Source: Marinobacter sp. F3R11
GTDB lineage: Bacteria > Pseudomonadota > Gammaproteobacteria > Pseudomonadales > Oleiphilaceae
DNA length: 64,000 nt
Assembly: GCF_003318275.1 (NCBI RefSeq)
Contig: NZ_QOCH01000015.1
Span: 159,608 to 223,607, forward strand
Reading direction: 5' to 3'
Shown piece by piece: positions 1 to 9,797 of this stretch. Position numbers and translations under genes: made by a program. The notes under the pieces are model-generated. The model was given only the letters and a program-made list of their open reading frames with translations, did not search any database and was not told the DNA's origin. Numbering within the stretch: position 1 is the first letter of the stretch; every line of letters begins with the position of its first letter.

Positions 1-657
1 AAGTTCCGCCAGGCTCCCCCGTCCTTGCGGTCCGAGAACTCCAAAACCGTGCGCATCGTCAACCACAAGCAATGCGTCATGATCCCGGCAAACCTTCGCC
101 AGGTCCCGCAATGGAGCAACATCACCATCCATGCTGAATACGCCATCGGTGACCACCAGTTTGTGTCCGGCAGTCTGTGAAAGCATGCCCTCAAGTGACG
201 TTACGTCCCCGTGTGCATACCGGCACACCCTCGACCTGCTCAGACTGCAACCGTCAATAATGGATGCATGATTAAGCTGGTCTGAAAAAACAGTATCTCC
301 ACGACCTGCCAGCGCTGAAATCACGCCCAGATTAGCCATATAACCCGTGGAGAAAAACAACGCCGAACTGCGCCGGGTAAATGCTGCAAGGCGCTGCTCC
401 AACCGGTGATGAGCCTCATGATGCCCACAGATCAGATGGGATGATGCTCCACCGAGACCGGTTTCTGGTATAGCTCTTCGCAAGGCTTCCAGATTCGCTG
501 GATGATTGGCCAGGCCAAGGTAATCGTTGCTGCAAAACGACAGTAACCGCTTGCCGTCAGACGTTAAAGCCGGCTGTTGGGGGCCGGAAATCTGCCGGCG
601 GGTACGGTAGAGGCCGGACTGTTTTCGTTCTTGTAATTCAGATGTAAAGTCACGCAC
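1..657 (-). CDS. bioF: 8-amino-7-oxononanoate synthase (partial, C-terminus off the window)
   Basis: PLP enzyme of biotin synthesis that condenses pimeloyl-ACP/CoA with L-alanine to give KAPA. Only the first 219 codons lie in the window. The reading frame opens at GTG 657 (product begins VRDFTSELQERK), about 24 bases after the bioB stop, with a GGTGGA Shine-Dalgarno stretch upstream. The alpha-oxoamine synthase signature DDAHGFGVLG is at residues 200-209. The PLP-binding lysine expected near residue 236-240 is beyond the edge. bioB then bioF on one strand is the usual biotin operon order, so co-transcription under the BirA sites upstream of bioB is likely. No internal stop or frameshift was seen. 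Confidence 0.93.
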   Translation of the reverse strand, partial: MRDFTSELQERKQSGLYRTRRQISGPQQPALTSDGKRLLSFCSNDYLGLANHPANLEALRRAIPETGLGGASSHLICGHHEAHHRLEQRLAAFTRRSSALFFSTGYMANLGVISALAGRGDTVFSDQLNHASIIDGCSLSRSRVCRYAHGDVTSLEGMLSQTAGHKLVVTDGVFSMDGDVAPLRDLAKVCRDHDALLVVDDAHGFGVLGPQGRGSLAEL

Positions 658-681
658 GTTAGTTGCTTCCACCCATAAAAT

Positions 682-1740
682 CTATGCGGATTCCCGGGTT
701 GCGTCATAAAACATGTGACGAGTTGCCTCATACTCCAGATCGTCGGCAATCGACTCTTCCTCCTGTGCCTCAGTAATACACTGTTCCCGCTTCTCGGGAC
801 GGATGCCCAAACGACGGAACAACGCCATATCTGCATCAGCTTCCGGGTTCGCCGTCGTCAGTAGTTTCTCGCCATAGAAAATGGAATTCGCACCGGCAAG
901 AAAACACAATGCCTGCAACTGCTCATTCATCATCTCCCGACCTGCAGACAAACGAACGTGTGAAGCCGGCATCATGATCCGGGCCACAGCTATGATGCGA
1001 ACAAACTCGAATGGGTCCAGGTCCTCCACATGCTCCATGGGTGTTCCCTTCACCTTGACCAGCATATTCACGGGCACACTTTCAGGGTGATGCGGCAGAT
1101 TTGCTAACTGAACCAGCAGACCAACCCGGTCATCTTCATCCTCGCCCATACCCATGATGCCGCCACAACACACCTTCATACCCGCATTGCGAACGTGATC
1201 AAGCGTATCCAGTCGGTCCTGATAGGTGCGCGTGGTAATAATGTGGCTGTAATACTTCTCGGAGGTATCAAGATTATGGTTGTAGTAATCAAGCCCGGCT
1301 TCGGCCAGCTCTTCCGCCTGCTCCGGCTTCAGCATGCCCAGAGTCATACAAGTTTCCAGGCCGAGAGATTTTACCTGCCGGACCATATCCAGCACGTAGG
1401 GCATATCCTTGACGGAGGGACTACGCCATGCGGCACCCATGCAGAATCGCGAAGCACCTTTTTCTTTTGCCGCGCGGGCTTCTGCAACTACTTTTTCCAG
1501 CTCCAGGAGCTTTTCCTTTTCCAGACCCGTGTTGTAATGACCGCTCTGGGGGCAGTATTTGCAGTCTTCGGGACAGGCACCGGTTTTGATCGACAGTAAA
1601 GTGCTGACCTGCACCTCATTGGGGTCAAAATGCTCCCGGTGCACAGTCTGTGCCCGGAACAGAAGATCATTGAACGGAAGATCAAAAAGTGACCGGGCAT
1701 CCTGGAGCGTCCAGTCATGGCGTAATGCTGTGGCAGTCAT
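682..1740 (-). CDS. bioB: Biotin synthase (radical SAM)
   Basis: Inserts sulfur into dethiobiotin to form biotin, using a radical-SAM [4Fe-4S] cluster and an auxiliary [2Fe-2S] cluster. The protein has 352 residues, close to the E. coli enzyme (346). The radical SAM motif CPEDCKYC supplies Cys56, Cys60 and Cys63; the preceding segment [11 protein letters not shown] is typical of BioB. The start is ATG 1740, with AGGAC just upstream. It is the first gene of a leftward bioB-bioF unit. A promoter and two BirA-like operators lie between it and the divergent ComF gene, so repression by biotinoyl-AMP-BirA is the expected control. Confidence 0.97.
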   Translation of the reverse strand: MTATALRHDWTLQDARSLFDLPFNDLLFRAQTVHREHFDPNEVQVSTLLSIKTGACPEDCKYCPQSGHYNTGLEKEKLLELEKVVAEARAAKEKGASRFCMGAAWRSPSVKDMPYVLDMVRQVKSLGLETCMTLGMLKPEQAEELAEAGLDYYNHNLDTSEKYYSHIITTRTYQDRLDTLDHVRNAGMKVCCGGIMGMGEDEDDRVGLLVQLANLPHHPESVPVNMLVKVKGTPMEHVEDLDPFEFVRIIAVARIMMPASHVRLSAGREMMNEQLQALCFLAGANSIFYGEKLLTTANPEADADMALFRRLGIRPEKREQCITEAQEEESIADDLEYEATRHMFYDATRESA

Positions 1741-1749
1741 ACAGAAGTC

Positions 1750-1781
1750 CTGTTAACCTTTTTGTTAATCTGGGTTTACGG
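1750..1781. promoter_or_regulatory. BirA-type operator, bioB-proximal copy
   Basis: Inverted repeat CTGTTAACC, 14-base spacer (1759-1772), GGTTTACGG. The BirA operator consensus is TTGTAAACC-N14 to 16-GGTTTACAA, so both half-sites and the spacer length fit. It sits 10 bases upstream of the bioB start codon, downstream of the predicted transcription start, so bound BirA would act as a roadblock or cover the ribosome binding region. Function is inferred from the motif and from its position beside bioB. Confidence 0.8.
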
Positions 1782-2525
1782 ATGAATCAGATGATAAAGA
1801 GACTGAGATTGCTGTCAACCTTAAATAAAATAAAGGTTAACAGAGAAGACAAAAGGAACACTTGTGTGGGCTGCCTGTCCACCAACGCCACCAATGGTCT
1901 GTGCGGACCTTGCCGGGCAGACCTTCCGGTAAATCACTGGCACTGCCGCTGCTGCGCTCTGCCTATGGCATACCCCGGAGACAAGCACCTTTGCGGTGAT
2001 TGCCTGACATCACCACCCCCGTTTGATTGCTCATTCATACCCTGGCGCTATCAATATCCGGTCGACAGCATGATCAGCCGTTACAAATACAAGGGGCAGA
2101 GAAAGTTCGCACGACCACTGGTTACCGGCTTTGCGGATTTTATCGGACCCGCCCTTGAGGCGTACGGAGCTGAGAAGCCGGATATACTGATCCCCTCACC
2201 CATGTACCCCTCACGCCGGAGAAAACGCGGTTTCAACCAGGCCCGGGACATTGCCGAGAGCATTGGACAAGCAATCGACGTCCCGGTTGGCATCAGCATA
2301 GTTCGCCGGGTACACAAAGTTCAGGCGCAACGTGGGCTGAACAGAGAATCCAGGCTCGCGAACCTGCGCGGCGTTTTTAAAGTGTGTTCAAGGGTGCCAG
2401 AAAGAGTTGCCATCGTGGATGATGTGGTGACAACCGGCGCAACTGTGCGGGTACTTGCGTCGGTATTAAGGGAGGCGGGAGCACAGGAGGTCCAGATATG
2501 GGCATTGGCGAGGACCCCGGGCTGA
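1782..2525 (+). CDS. ComF/GntX family phosphoribosyltransferase-like protein
   Basis: Member of the ComF (GntX/YhgH) family, which is associated with DNA uptake and DNA use as a nutrient. The N-terminal part has paired cysteines of a zinc ribbon (CVGC...CGPC, then CRCC...CGDC). The C-terminal half is a type I phosphoribosyltransferase domain with the PRPP-loop motif VAIVDDVVTTGA. The open frame reaches back to 1689, but the first residues there overlap bioB and look unlike the family. ATG 1782 or ATG 1791 keeps all four zinc-ribbon cysteines, while GTG 1866 has the better Shine-Dalgarno (AGGA) but loses the first cysteine. It is divergent from bioB, so its expression may respond to the BirA sites. 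Converges with the oxidoreductase at 2537. Confidence 0.85.
   Translation: MNQMIKRLRLLSTLNKIKVNREDKRNTCVGCLSTNATNGLCGPCRADLPVNHWHCRCCALPMAYPGDKHLCGDCLTSPPPFDCSFIPWRYQYPVDSMISRYKYKGQRKFARPLVTGFADFIGPALEAYGAEKPDILIPSPMYPSRRRKRGFNQARDIAESIGQAIDVPVGISIVRRVHKVQAQRGLNRESRLANLRGVFKVCSRVPERVAIVDDVVTTGATVRVLASVLREAGAQEVQIWALARTPG
1791..1818 (-). promoter_or_regulatory. Predicted sigma70 promoter of bioB
   Basis: On the minus strand, TTGACA (1818-1813) and TATCAT (1796-1791) are separated by 16 bases. The -35 box is embedded in the left half-site of the distal BirA operator (1812-1820), so BirA binding should exclude RNA polymerase. Transcription would start near 1784, about 45 bases before the bioB ATG. 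Confidence 0.6.
1812..1843. promoter_or_regulatory. BirA-type operator, distal copy
   Basis: Inverted repeat CTGTCAACC, 14-base spacer (1821-1834), GGTTAACAG; the arms are complementary at 8 of 9 positions. It matches the BirA consensus and overlaps the predicted bioB -35 box. Its centre is 62 bp from the centre of the proximal copy. If the ComF gene starts at 1782, this operator also lies in the first codons of that gene. Confidence 0.78.
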
Positions 2526-2536
2526 GCCGGCCAGGC

Positions 2537-3661
2537 CTATGCCAGCTTGCTCCTCACGAGGTCGGCAATCGCCAGGCAGGAGGTCAGTCCCGGCGACTCA
2601 ATACCAAACAGGTTTACCAGCCCCGGAACACCATGCTCACAGGAACCATCGACCCGGAAATCAAAAAAGCCCCCCTCTGCATTTCTGAGCTTCGGCCGGA
2701 TGCCGGCATAAGCCGGCTGTAAACGGTCAACCTCCAGGCCCGGCCACCATTGCCGGATACCGGCAGCAAAGTCCTGTGCCCGCCCGGGATCAACCGTGTA
2801 GTCCTCCCGCTCAATCCATTCTACATCCGGGCCAAAACGTGCCTGTCCGGCCAGGTCAAGCGTAAGGTGAACGCCCAGTCCGCCTGGTTCGGGAACCGGA
2901 TAGATAAGACTGGTGAACGGATGGCGGCCGCTATAGCTGAAATAAACACCCCGGGCGAACCATTGCTCCGGTTTCTGTTCATCGGGAAGCCCACCCCAGC
3001 GACGGGTCAAGGGCACAGCACCCAAGCCGGCAGCATTCACAAGGTTCCGGACCCTGAGCTTGCACGGCATATCGCCAGCAACGTGAAGCACATGACAACC
3101 ATTAGCCGACTCAATGCTCTCAACCCGTGAGCGCAATGCGAGCGAGCCTCCCGCGTCTTCCAGGTCCCCCAGCAAAGCCAGCATCAGACCATGAGTATCC
3201 AGTATGCCGGTTTCACTCGACCAAAGCCCTGCGCTTACGCTGACTTCCGGCAATTGGCTGGTGACTGCAGTCCCATCCCGAAAAACCAGCGGGGCACCGT
3301 TTGCCTCCGCATGGCACTGTACGCCCTCAAGTATGGGAATCTGTGCTTCGCTGGACGCAATAATCCACTTTCCACACTTGCGATACCTTACCTTGTGACT
3401 TTCACAGTACTCGTACAACTGCCTGCGTCCCTCAACGCAAAGGCGGGCTTTCAACGAGTTTTGTGGATAATAGACTCCGGCATGGATAACCTCGCTGTTC
3501 CGAGACGAGATACCTTCGCCAAAGCGATCTCCGGCTTCCAGAACAATCACATCCCGCCCGCTCTGGGCAAGAGCCCGGGCAACAGCCAGCCCTACAACAC
3601 CTGCTCCGATAACCGCTGTATCCAGTTCGAGAAAATCACCTGTCACGAGAACACCTGCCAT
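2537..3661 (-). CDS. FAD-dependent oxidoreductase, L-2-hydroxyglutarate oxidase (LhgO)-like
   Basis: DAO-superfamily flavoprotein of 374 residues. The N-terminus has the dinucleotide-binding motif VIGAGVVGLAVARAL and an acidic strand end (VIVLEAG). The following SSRNSEVIHAGVYYP is characteristic of L-2-hydroxyglutarate dehydrogenases/oxidases, which oxidise L-2-hydroxyglutarate to 2-oxoglutarate and pass electrons to the membrane quinone pool. It is shorter than E. coli LhgO (about 420), so the substrate is a family-level inference. The ATG at 3661 has a weak ribosome site; a GTG 15 bases downstream (start VTGDFLELD) is preceded by an AGG and may be used instead. It stands alone on this strand. 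Confidence 0.82.
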   Translation of the reverse strand: MAGVLVTGDFLELDTAVIGAGVVGLAVARALAQSGRDVIVLEAGDRFGEGISSRNSEVIHAGVYYPQNSLKARLCVEGRRQLYEYCESHKVRYRKCGKWIIASSEAQIPILEGVQCHAEANGAPLVFRDGTAVTSQLPEVSVSAGLWSSETGILDTHGLMLALLGDLEDAGGSLALRSRVESIESANGCHVLHVAGDMPCKLRVRNLVNAAGLGAVPLTRRWGGLPDEQKPEQWFARGVYFSYSGRHPFTSLIYPVPEPGGLGVHLTLDLAGQARFGPDVEWIEREDYTVDPGRAQDFAAGIRQWWPGLEVDRLQPAYAGIRPKLRNAEGGFFDFRVDGSCEHGVPGLVNLFGIESPGLTSCLAIADLVRSKLA

Positions 3662-3750
3662 ATGCGTCTGTTGGATAACCCAAAACCTCCAGAGCTTACG
3701 TTAACCCAATCCTGCACAGTCCGGAACCATGGAAACATACCTCGCTTGCA

Positions 3751-3779
3751 TTACGGGAGAGCCGCCAAGCAGGTATACT
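3751..3779 (+). promoter_or_regulatory. Predicted promoter of srkA
   Basis: TTACGG at 3751-3756 and TATACT at 3774-3779 are separated by 17 bases, a good sigma70 spacing. Transcription would begin near 3786, about 30 bases before the srkA ATG. The -35 box is only a partial match. Confidence 0.45.
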
Positions 3780-3814
3780 TGGGCCCACATTTACCAGCCG
3801 GGCTGCGCTTTATA

Positions 3815-4813
3815 ATGAACGTTTCAACCCACCCCTACGACGCCCTCACACCAGACGCCATTCTGGACGCCATGGAAGAGGCTGGTTTCGCGGTAAGTGG
3901 CCGCCTGTTTGCCCTGAACAGCTACGAAAACCGGGTATACCAGATTGGCCTGGATGAAGGGGCTCCGGTAATCGCCAAATTCTATCGCCCCGGCCGCTGG
4001 ACAGAAGAGCAGGTGCGGGAAGAACATGAGTTTACCCGGGAGCTGCTGGCAGCGGACATTCCCGTGGTCGCACCCCTGGTGATGCCATCGGGAGACACCC
4101 TGGGGAAACACGGTGACTTTTTTTTCGCCGTTTTTGACCAGCGTGGCGGGCAGGCACCCGATACGAGCGTTACCGATACGCTCTACCGGCTCGGGCAATG
4201 GCTCGGCCAGATTCATAATATTGGCGCGCTTAAACCTTTCCGTCATCGTGAAGCCTTATCCCTGATGGATGGTATTGAAGCGAGCAATCATCTGTTACTT
4301 GAAGGAGACTGGATTCCCAAAGACCTTCGGCCAGCCTGGGACAGTCTGATACCGGATCTGCTAACACACTGCCGGGCCAGGATGGAAGATGCCGGAGAAG
4401 TTGAAACACTGCGGCTACACGGGGACTGCCACGCCGGCAACATACTGTGCCGTGATGAGCAGATGCTGTTTGTGGACCTGGACGATTGCCGTTCCGGTCC
4501 GGCCATTCAGGACATGTGGTTATTGCTGAATGGCGAGGACAACGAACGCGGGGCACAACTGGGCGAATTGCTGGAAGGCTATGAAATGTTCCGGGATTTT
4601 AATCGCCGGGAGAGGCACCTGATTGAACCTTTGCGTTGTTACCGGCAGATCAGCCACTGCGCCTGGCTGGCGAAACGCTGGGATGACCCGGCATTTCCAC
4701 GCTTTTTCCCATGGTTTGCCCAACCACGGTTCTGGTCTGACCAGGTACTGTCGCTGAGAGAACAGCTGGCGGCTTTGCAGGCGCCTTCTATTGTACTTCC
4801 CGGTCAATACTGA
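3815..4813 (+). CDS. srkA: Stress response Ser/Thr protein kinase SrkA (YihE/RdoA)
   Basis: Aminoglycoside-phosphotransferase-fold protein kinase of 332 residues (E. coli SrkA: 328), which in E. coli protects against stress-induced death. The kinase catalytic loop appears as LHGDCHAGNIL and the metal-binding Asp as FVDLDD. The N-terminus (SYENRVYQIGL, then VIAKFYRPGRWT) carries the ATP-binding Lys. The open frame extends back to 3191, but that extension lies antisense to the flavoprotein gene, and ATG 3815 restores the family length. A predicted promoter precedes it. It is followed after 29 bases by the small membrane protein gene. Confidence 0.93.
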   Translation: MNVSTHPYDALTPDAILDAMEEAGFAVSGRLFALNSYENRVYQIGLDEGAPVIAKFYRPGRWTEEQVREEHEFTRELLAADIPVVAPLVMPSGDTLGKHGDFFFAVFDQRGGQAPDTSVTDTLYRLGQWLGQIHNIGALKPFRHREALSLMDGIEASNHLLLEGDWIPKDLRPAWDSLIPDLLTHCRARMEDAGEVETLRLHGDCHAGNILCRDEQMLFVDLDDCRSGPAIQDMWLLLNGEDNERGAQLGELLEGYEMFRDFNRRERHLIEPLRCYRQISHCAWLAKRWDDPAFPRFFPWFAQPRFWSDQVLSLREQLAALQAPSIVLPGQY

Positions 4814-4842
4814 TCATTCATTTATAGCAAATTGAGGTAGGC

Positions 4843-5229
4843 ATGAGCCAGAACGAGACCCGCTACACTATCCGCAGCCTGTTTTTAACCGCCCTGGCAG
4901 CCATCATCGGCACGGTACTGGTGCTGGAAGTGAGCGGAAGCATCAAGCACTCAGACAACAAGGACAATGTACCGGTCGGCGACTTCCAGGCAATTCATGT
5001 AACTCCCGGAGAACCCTTCAGGATGTCACCCAAGGCCTCTGAACTTCATGCAACCTGTGAAAACGGTTATCTCGCTATTGCGGCAGACGTGGATCCATCT
5101 TTTCGCGGCATCCTGGTAGATTACAAAAACCGCGGTGTCCGCTGTTACCGCCCCTCTCCAACAGCACCTGCAGCGATACCTCAGCCAGAAATGCCCGTGC
5201 AACCAGAGGGACCTGCCAGCGATGAGTAA
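4843..5229 (+). CDS. Small single-pass membrane protein of unknown function
   Basis: A 128-residue protein I do not recognise. One hydrophobic segment, about residues 13-30 (LFLTALAAIIGTVLVLEV), would anchor it with the rest probably periplasmic. The C-terminal 25 residues are rich in Pro, Ala and Glu. Three sequence points suggest a real gene: a good Shine-Dalgarno (TGAGGT), an ATG start, and an 8-base overlap with cmoA, which indicates translational coupling. Two cysteines (in ATCENG and VRCYRP) could form a disulfide. No function is proposed. Confidence 0.7.
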   Translation: MSQNETRYTIRSLFLTALAAIIGTVLVLEVSGSIKHSDNKDNVPVGDFQAIHVTPGEPFRMSPKASELHATCENGYLAIAADVDPSFRGILVDYKNRGVRCYRPSPTAPAAIPQPEMPVQPEGPASDE

Positions 5230-5977
5230 AGCCAATCGCTCACCAGAACAACTGACAGACCGGCTTTTCGCCACCGAACGGCAGCCAGAAGACTTTCGGT
5301 TCGATGCAGCGGTTGCCCGCGTATTTCCCGACATGATTCGCCGCTCGGTACCTGGGTACACCACGATCATTCCGATGATTGAAGTGATCACTGAGCAATA
5401 TGCCCAGGCGGGTTCCAATTGCTATGACCTTGGTTGCTCACTGGGCGCATCCACTCTGGCTATGCGTCATGGCATTTCATTTGATAACTGTTCACTGATC
5501 GGCGTAGATAACTCCGCCGCCATGATCGAGCGTTGCGAACACTACATCGCTCTGGATGATCATTCGTTGCCGGTCAGGCTCCGGTGTGAGGATATTCAGA
5601 ACACAGAGCTTACGGACGCCTCGGTGACAACCCTGAATTTTACGCTGCAGTTTATTCCTCCTGAGCAGAGGAGCAGCCTCCTGAGCAGGATTTCCGAAGC
5701 AACCCTTCCTGGAGGCGTACTGATTCTTTCTGAAAAAATCCGCTTTGACTCAGGAGATGAACAGGATATTCAGACCTGCCTTCACCATGAGTTCAAGCGT
5801 GCTAACGGATACTCCGACCTGGAAATAAGCCAGAAACGCAGCGCCATCGAGCAGGTACTCATCCCGGAAACACTGGATGCTCACAAGCAGCGTCTTACAG
5901 ACGCAGGCTTTGACCGCGTGCTTGTCTGGTATCAGTGCTTCAACTTCGTATCCATGCTGGCTATCAAGGCCGCCTGA
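5222..5977 (+). CDS. cmoA: Carboxy-S-adenosyl-L-methionine synthase
   Basis: Makes carboxy-SAM from SAM and prephenate, the donor used by CmoB to form 5-carboxymethoxyuridine at tRNA wobble position 34. It has 251 residues (E. coli: 247). The SAM-binding motif I is YDLGCSLGASTLAM and the family segment MIRRSVPGYTTII is present. ATG 5222 overlaps the end of the preceding gene and has a GAGGGACC stretch upstream; the open frame extends back to 5135 inside that gene. cmoB follows after 24 bases, as in other gammaproteobacteria. Confidence 0.96.
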   Translation: MSKANRSPEQLTDRLFATERQPEDFRFDAAVARVFPDMIRRSVPGYTTIIPMIEVITEQYAQAGSNCYDLGCSLGASTLAMRHGISFDNCSLIGVDNSAAMIERCEHYIALDDHSLPVRLRCEDIQNTELTDASVTTLNFTLQFIPPEQRSSLLSRISEATLPGGVLILSEKIRFDSGDEQDIQTCLHHEFKRANGYSDLEISQKRSAIEQVLIPETLDAHKQRLTDAGFDRVLVWYQCFNFVSMLAIKAA

Positions 5978-6001
5978 ACCCCAGACGGAGACTACGCCCC
6001 C

Positions 6002-6994
6002 ATGTCAAATTTTGACTGGAAAACCTGTTTCGGCCAGCTTCTGACTGACTTGCACGACATTGGCCAGAGCCAGTGGGCAGACATTATCAGAAGTCAGCTC
6101 ATACAGCGCTTCGATGAGAACCCCCACGGCGACCTCAGCCGCTGGCAATCAGCTCTCGACAGTCTCCCGGATATTCCCGGAGCTACCTCGGAGCTGAACA
6201 CCTCAGCGATCTCCCTGAGTTCAGAAACCCCTCTAAGCTCCAGTCAGCAGCATATGCTTGAAAGTGGGCTCAGAGGGCTTATGCCCTGGCGCAAAGGGCC
6301 TTTTGACTTTTTCGGAACTCACATTGATACAGAATGGCGTTCCGACTGGAAGTGGGATCGGGTATCACCTTACCTTTCAGACCTTTCGGGCCGGCGCGTT
6401 CTGGATGTGGGGTGTGGTTCAGGCTACCACTGCTGGCGTATGCTGGGCGAGGGTGCAAAGCGTGTAATTGGTATTGATCCCGGGTTGCTGTTCATGTTCC
6501 AGTTTCTCAGCGTAAAACGCTATCTGGGCGAGGTTGCGGTTGATCTTCTGCCCATACGAATGGAAGACCTCCCTGACGGACTTGAGCTCTTCGATACCAC
6601 CTTTTCCATGGGCGTCCTTTACCACCGCAGGTCACCACTTGACCACCTGCTGGAGCTCAAGGGTACACTACGCCCAGGCGGAGAACTGGTACTGGAAACT
6701 CTGGTGGTGGATGGACCTGAGGGTTACAGCCTGATGCCCGAAGATCGCTATGGGCAGATGCGCAACGTATGGTTCCTGCCAAGCTGCGACACACTGCTTC
6801 GGTGGCTGGACCGTACCGGCTTCCGCAATGTCCGCGTTGTAGATGTGTCTGAAACCAGCACAGATGAACAGCGCAGCACAGACTGGATGCGCTTCAACTC
6901 CCTTCAGGATTTCCTGGATCCCAACGACCCCACCAGAACCATCGAAGGTTACCCCGGCCCCAAACGGGCCACATTCATTGCCGAGAAACCCTGA
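6002..6994 (+). CDS. cmoB: tRNA U34 carboxymethyltransferase
   Basis: Transfers the carboxymethyl group from carboxy-SAM to 5-hydroxyuridine-34 of tRNA. It has 330 residues (E. coli: 323). The family landmark LMPWRKGPFDFFG precedes a Rossmann methyltransferase core with VLDVGCGSGYHCWRM. The C-terminal YPGPKRATFIA is also typical. A GGAG ribosome site lies upstream of ATG 6002. It is co-directional with cmoA (24-base gap) and ends just before a terminator hairpin shared with purA. Confidence 0.96.
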   Translation: MSNFDWKTCFGQLLTDLHDIGQSQWADIIRSQLIQRFDENPHGDLSRWQSALDSLPDIPGATSELNTSAISLSSETPLSSSQQHMLESGLRGLMPWRKGPFDFFGTHIDTEWRSDWKWDRVSPYLSDLSGRRVLDVGCGSGYHCWRMLGEGAKRVIGIDPGLLFMFQFLSVKRYLGEVAVDLLPIRMEDLPDGLELFDTTFSMGVLYHRRSPLDHLLELKGTLRPGGELVLETLVVDGPEGYSLMPEDRYGQMRNVWFLPSCDTLLRWLDRTGFRNVRVVDVSETSTDEQRSTDWMRFNSLQDFLDPNDPTRTIEGYPGPKRATFIAEKP

Positions 6995-6997
6995 TAA

Positions 6998-7032
6998 TAA
7001 AAAACCCGCCGTGCCGTTCAAGGCAGGGCGGG
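6998..7032 (-). terminator. Intrinsic terminator downstream of purA
   Basis: Hairpin with arms 7005-7015 and 7022-7032 (CCCGCC and TGCC paired with their complements, one G-G mismatch) and a 6-base loop. On the minus strand it is followed by seven T residues (A-run 6998-7004), as expected for purA. It probably also slows read-through from cmoB. Confidence 0.85.
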
Positions 7033-7051
7033 CATCCGACCTGGCTGACGA

Positions 7052-8356
<1,305 letters not shown>

Positions 8357-8434
8357 TCAATGCGCACAGATTAGAGTGTGCGTCTTGCAAATTTGGCATA
8401 TGTACCTGAACGAGTTCACCGCAGCTCACTGATA

Positions 8435-9616
8435 TCAGCCCAGCGTCTGAACAACCCAATGACTACCCTGCTTTACCAACTCCCGGTCACAACCCCGGGT
8501 TGAGGGATCCACTCCATTGTCTTCCGGCAAGGCCCGGACGACCGCATCCGTCAGCCTCAGCTCTGAGACAACCTGTTCCAGCTCTGCATCATTGTCTGCA
8601 GGTGCCCACACGGCTTTGCCGGAGCGGGCCGGACGTCTGCCCAGAGTTACCAGTGCCCCTATGTCCAGACTAAAGCCTGTAGCAGGGCGCGCCCGACCGA
8701 AATCACTGCCAATGGAGTCGTAACGACCACCTTTGGCAATGGAATCACCGCAGCCAGGTACATAAGCAGCAAACACCAGACCAGTGTGGTAGTTGTAACC
8801 GCGCAACTCGCAGAAATCGAAGCCGAAGCTGACTTCCGGGTAGTCTTTCTCAAGCTTTTCGGCGACCCGACCCAGCTGATCAAGAGCAGTGCCAAGACTA
8901 TCCGAAGCTCCGTCAAGTATTCTGCGCGCTTCTGTCAGTGCTTCCGGGCCTCCGTTAACACGGGCGAGCTCACGCAGACGTGCACCCGCTGATCCAGAGG
9001 CGCAATCACCAAGCAGTTGGTCCAGTTCGGGTACTGATTTGCGCCCCATGGCGTCGAAGATTGCCGCACTTGTGTCGCGGTCAAACCCGGCTTCGCCGAT
9101 AAGACTTTCATAGATGGACACATGCGCCAGGTCAAGGTGGACACCAGGCAAGCCAGCGACGCGAAGCGTCTCAAGCATCAAGCTGATGATTTCCAGATCC
9201 GCAGCCTCAGAGGCACTGCCAAACAGCTCGCAGCCCGCCTGAATAGGTGTACGCCCGGCCAGCATATGCTTGGGACGAGTATGCAGCACATGGCCGGCGT
9301 AACACAGGCGGGTTATCCCCTCCTGCCCAAGGGTATGGGCGTCAATGCGCGCTGCCTGGGGTGTCATGTCGGCACGAACACCCATCATGCGGCCGGTCAG
9401 CTGATCGGTCAGCTTGAAGGTCTGCAACTCCAGGTCGTGTCCGGTTCCGGTAAAAAGGGATTCGAGATATTCGATTAGCGGTGGGATTACCAGTTGGTAG
9501 CCCCAACGCTGGCAGGTATCCATTACATCCCGGCGCAGGGATTCTATCTGTCCGGCCAGTGGCGGCAAGATATCCGCCACCCCGTCCGGCAGTAACCAGC
9601 GATCAGATACTGTCAT
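8435..9616 (-). CDS. hisZ: ATP phosphoribosyltransferase regulatory subunit
   Basis: Class II aminoacyl-tRNA-synthetase-like protein, a HisRS paralogue lacking tRNA ligase function, that activates the short form of HisG in histidine biosynthesis. It has 393 residues from ATG 9616 (MTVSDRWLLPDGVADILPP). Motif-2-like segments (MGVRADMTPQAARI) and ELRGYNYHTGLVFAAY are recognisable. The open frame runs 10 codons further upstream, but the conserved N-terminus argues for 9616. hisG is not in this window; the purA neighbourhood is the usual place for hisZ in this lineage. Confidence 0.93.
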   Translation of the reverse strand: MTVSDRWLLPDGVADILPPLAGQIESLRRDVMDTCQRWGYQLVIPPLIEYLESLFTGTGHDLELQTFKLTDQLTGRMMGVRADMTPQAARIDAHTLGQEGITRLCYAGHVLHTRPKHMLAGRTPIQAGCELFGSASEAADLEIISLMLETLRVAGLPGVHLDLAHVSIYESLIGEAGFDRDTSAAIFDAMGRKSVPELDQLLGDCASGSAGARLRELARVNGGPEALTEARRILDGASDSLGTALDQLGRVAEKLEKDYPEVSFGFDFCELRGYNYHTGLVFAAYVPGCGDSIAKGGRYDSIGSDFGRARPATGFSLDIGALVTLGRRPARSGKAVWAPADNDAELEQVVSELRLTDAVVRALPEDNGVDPSTRGCDRELVKQGSHWVVQTLG

Positions 9617-9746
9617 GAGATTCCGTTGTCCATCCTGCAAACACATGCCTATGAGGCAGAAGAAGCGTGCAGGTTTTTTTAAGGTGAAATCCGGGGCAGA
9701 AAAACCCGAACCAAAACCTGACGGATTTTACACTGTTGGCGGACAC

Positions 9747-9779
9747 AAAAAAACCGGAATACTGAGTATTCCGGTTTTT
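9747..9779 (-). terminator. Intrinsic terminator downstream of hflC
   Basis: Near-perfect palindrome built from AAAAACCGGAATAC, a short loop and its complement, with A-runs on one side and T-runs on the other. It lies 18 bases beyond the hflC stop and should end hflK-hflC transcripts before hisZ. The symmetry would allow termination in both directions. Confidence 0.88.
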
Positions 9780-9797
9780 CGGCGTACAGAACAGAAA

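Noticed and set aside
3191-3814. Long N-terminal extension of srkA (frame opens at 3191)
   Set aside because: It is antisense to the flavoprotein gene, has no kinase similarity, and ATG 3815 gives the family length plus a promoter just upstream.
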